The position numbers and the translations under genes were made by a program. This document shows positions 6,630-7,346 of a DNA stretch of 7,346 nt, one piece after another; position 1 is the first letter of the stretch; each line of letters opens with the position of its first letter. Origin of the DNA: JABSQH01 sp039194665 (GTDB lineage: Bacteria > Actinomycetota > Acidimicrobiia > Acidimicrobiales > Ilumatobacteraceae); assembly GCA_039194665.1 (NCBI GenBank), contig JBCCVW010000219.1, positions 1-7,346 of the forward strand, written 5' to 3'. Under the pieces are notes generated by a model. It was not told where the DNA came from and searched no databases. It worked only from the letters and a program-made list of their open reading frames with translations.

Positions 6630-7043
6630 ATGGCAAAGACTGACGCGAATCCGCCGATGATGCCGTACACCGACGATTACACGTTGGTGGAAGTCGACGC
6701 GGATTACCTGACGCGGGCGGTCAAGCCGAAGCAGTTCATTCACATCGACCAGACCGAGTGCATCGCGTGCGAGGGTTGTGTCGACATCTGCCCGTGGAAG
6801 TGCATCCATATGGTGTCGGTCGATGCGGTCGACGAGGCCGTGGGCACCGAGCAGCCGGGCACCGACCCATCCGACGCGTTCATGTTCACGATCGACGACG
6901 ACATCTGTACACGGTGTGCGTTGTGCGTCGACCGCTGTCCGACCGGGGTGATCATCCTCGGGAAGGCCGGCACCGCCACGTCGGCGGGCAACTCCCACGT
7001 GCGAACCAACAACCATGGCTACGGCTATGGAATGAGGCTCTGA
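6630..7043 (+). CDS. 2x[4Fe-4S] ferredoxin-type protein of the cytochrome b operon
   Basis: This 137-residue soluble-looking iron-sulphur protein has two complete CxxCxxCxxxCP motifs: C44, C47, C50 and C54, then C93, C96, C99 and C103. That is the classical pattern for two [4Fe-4S] clusters in a bacterial ferredoxin fold. An additional cysteine, C58, lies just after the first motif. The clusters are separated by an acidic insert of about 35 residues, longer than in minimal 2[4Fe-4S] ferredoxins, and there are extensions at both ends, the last being rich in Gly, Tyr and Asn. No export signal or membrane helix is seen, so it probably works on the cytoplasmic face. AAGG at 6617-6620 is a well-placed ribosome site. 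Placed between a small membrane protein and cytochrome b, it is likely an electron-transferring subunit of that complex. A free ferredoxin is less likely given the 4-bp spacing. Confidence 0.93.
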   Translation: MAKTDANPPMMPYTDDYTLVEVDADYLTRAVKPKQFIHIDQTECIACEGCVDICPWKCIHMVSVDAVDEAVGTEQPGTDPSDAFMFTIDDDICTRCALCVDRCPTGVIILGKAGTATSAGNSHVRTNNHGYGYGMRL

Positions 7044-7070
7044 GAACCTGATGAGAGAAGCAGCAACGAT

Positions 7071-7100
7071 GCGAGCGAAGCGAGCGCCAGCGAGCGAGCG
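7071..7100 (+). repeat. four GCGAGCG copies in 30 bp
   Basis: GCGAGCG occurs at 7071-7077, 7080-7086, 7090-7096 and 7094-7100 (the last two overlap), in the gap between the ferredoxin and cytochrome b. The neighbours on either side have no such repetition. This resembles short GC-rich intergenic repeats seen in many actinobacterial genomes, but I cannot tell from one window whether it is dispersed. Confidence 0.6.
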
Positions 7101-7108
7101 CCCGCACG

Positions 7109-7128
7109 CGGCCTCCGTGGCCGGGGAG
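7109..7128 (+). promoter_or_regulatory. hairpin abutting the cytochrome b Shine-Dalgarno
   Basis: CGGCC (7109-7113) pairs with GGCCG (7119-7123) around a 5-nt loop. The ribosome site GGGGAG (7123-7128) begins at the last base of the stem and lies 9 nt before ATG 7138. A folded stem could partly limit access and tune cytochrome b against ferredoxin. The stem is short and no experiment supports it. Confidence 0.3.
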
Positions 7129-7137
7129 CGGTAGGTC

Positions 7138-7346
7138 ATGGCAAAGATCATCGACGACAATCCTCGGCCGACGGTGAAAGACCGGGTCAACTCCACGGTC
7201 GACTCCGTGCAGGGCAGCCAGGCGTGGAACTCGATCTTCCGGCCGGGTTCGATCTTCCGCAAGGGCTACACCGACAGCCCGCGTAACCGCAGCTACGTGA
7301 TCATGAACTCGGTGCTGTACCACCTGCACCCGGTGAAGGTGAAGCG
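7138..7346 (+). CDS. cytochrome b N-terminus of a bc/b6f-type complex (3' end beyond window)
   Basis: This is the first 69 residues of a quinol-oxidising cytochrome b, cut off by the window edge. ATG 7138 has GGGGAG nine bases upstream and an in-frame stop at 7132, so the start is secure. The visible part is the soluble N-terminal arm: MAKIIDDNPRP, then AWNSIFRPGSIFRKGY and finally VLYHLHPVKVK. The last matches the 'H-x-HP-x-K/R' segment just before the first transmembrane helix in PetB/QcrB-like cytochromes b. The haem-ligating histidine pairs would lie downstream. It follows the ferredoxin by 94 bp on the same strand and is probably in the same transcript. It should work in the membrane, oxidising menaquinol and sending electrons to a cytochrome c. 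The identification rests on a short segment and on context. Confidence 0.75.
   Translation, partial: MAKIIDDNPRPTVKDRVNSTVDSVQGSQAWNSIFRPGSIFRKGYTDSPRNRSYVIMNSVLYHLHPVKVK

Larger units (their letters stand above)
7051..7134 (+). other. repeat-rich gap with a possible 27-codon frame
   Basis: An ATG at 7051 opens a frame of 27 codons that ends in TAG at 7132-7134, three bases before the cytochrome b start. The predicted peptide is basic and low-complexity (Ala/Arg/Glu), as expected from translating the GCGAGCG repeats it contains, and lacks a convincing ribosome site. I think it is more likely non-coding than a gene. Confidence 0.15.

Noticed and set aside
6567..7329. minus-strand open frames opposite the ferredoxin and cytochrome b
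   Set aside because: They oppose genes with intact cluster motifs and a cytochrome b signature, and carry no recognisable domains of their own.

Overview
This is a high-GC window whose codon use and gene families point to an actinobacterium. The menaquinone-type prenyl genes, the bc-type respiratory locus and a probable leaderless promoter suggest the Acidimicrobiia (Ilumatobacter-like) lineage. That placement is an inference from style and content, not from a marker gene. No mobile element, CRISPR array, tRNA or rRNA is visible.

Layout. (1) Positions 1-690 (+) hold the C-terminal two thirds of a trans-polyprenyl diphosphate synthase. (2) Positions 730-3703 (+) hold a Trk potassium-uptake pair: TrkA, the regulatory subunit with two NAD-binding RCK halves, then TrkH, the channel subunit with four pore loops. 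They are joined by a 27-codon micro-ORF whose start overlaps the trkA stop and whose stop overlaps the trkH start. (3) Positions 3704-3832 are a short convergent gap with a weak hairpin. (4) On the minus strand, a membrane-anchored mono-haem cytochrome c (5963 down to 5109) is followed after 37 bp by a geranylgeranyl-reductase-family flavoprotein resembling mycobacterial MenJ (5071 down to 3833). (5) A 176-bp divergent control region (5964-6139) holds a near-perfect CRP/FNR-type operator and a probable leaderless promoter for the cytochrome c. (6) On the plus strand follow an unrecognised 161-aa three-helix membrane protein (6140-6625), a two-cluster [4Fe-4S] ferredoxin (6630-7043) and the N-terminus of a cytochrome b (7138 to the window edge).

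How the genes fit together. The right half looks like a respiratory quinol-oxidising module: cytochrome b, cytochrome c, a ferredoxin and a small membrane subunit, transcribed divergently from one operator region. The prenyl synthase would make the menaquinone side chain and the flavoprotein would saturate part of it, so much of the window concerns menaquinone and its oxidation. The most unusual feature is a ferredoxin placed directly before cytochrome b, where a Rieske protein is the usual partner. Whether a Rieske gene lies beyond position 7346 cannot be seen. TrkA/TrkH is a separate K+ uptake function.
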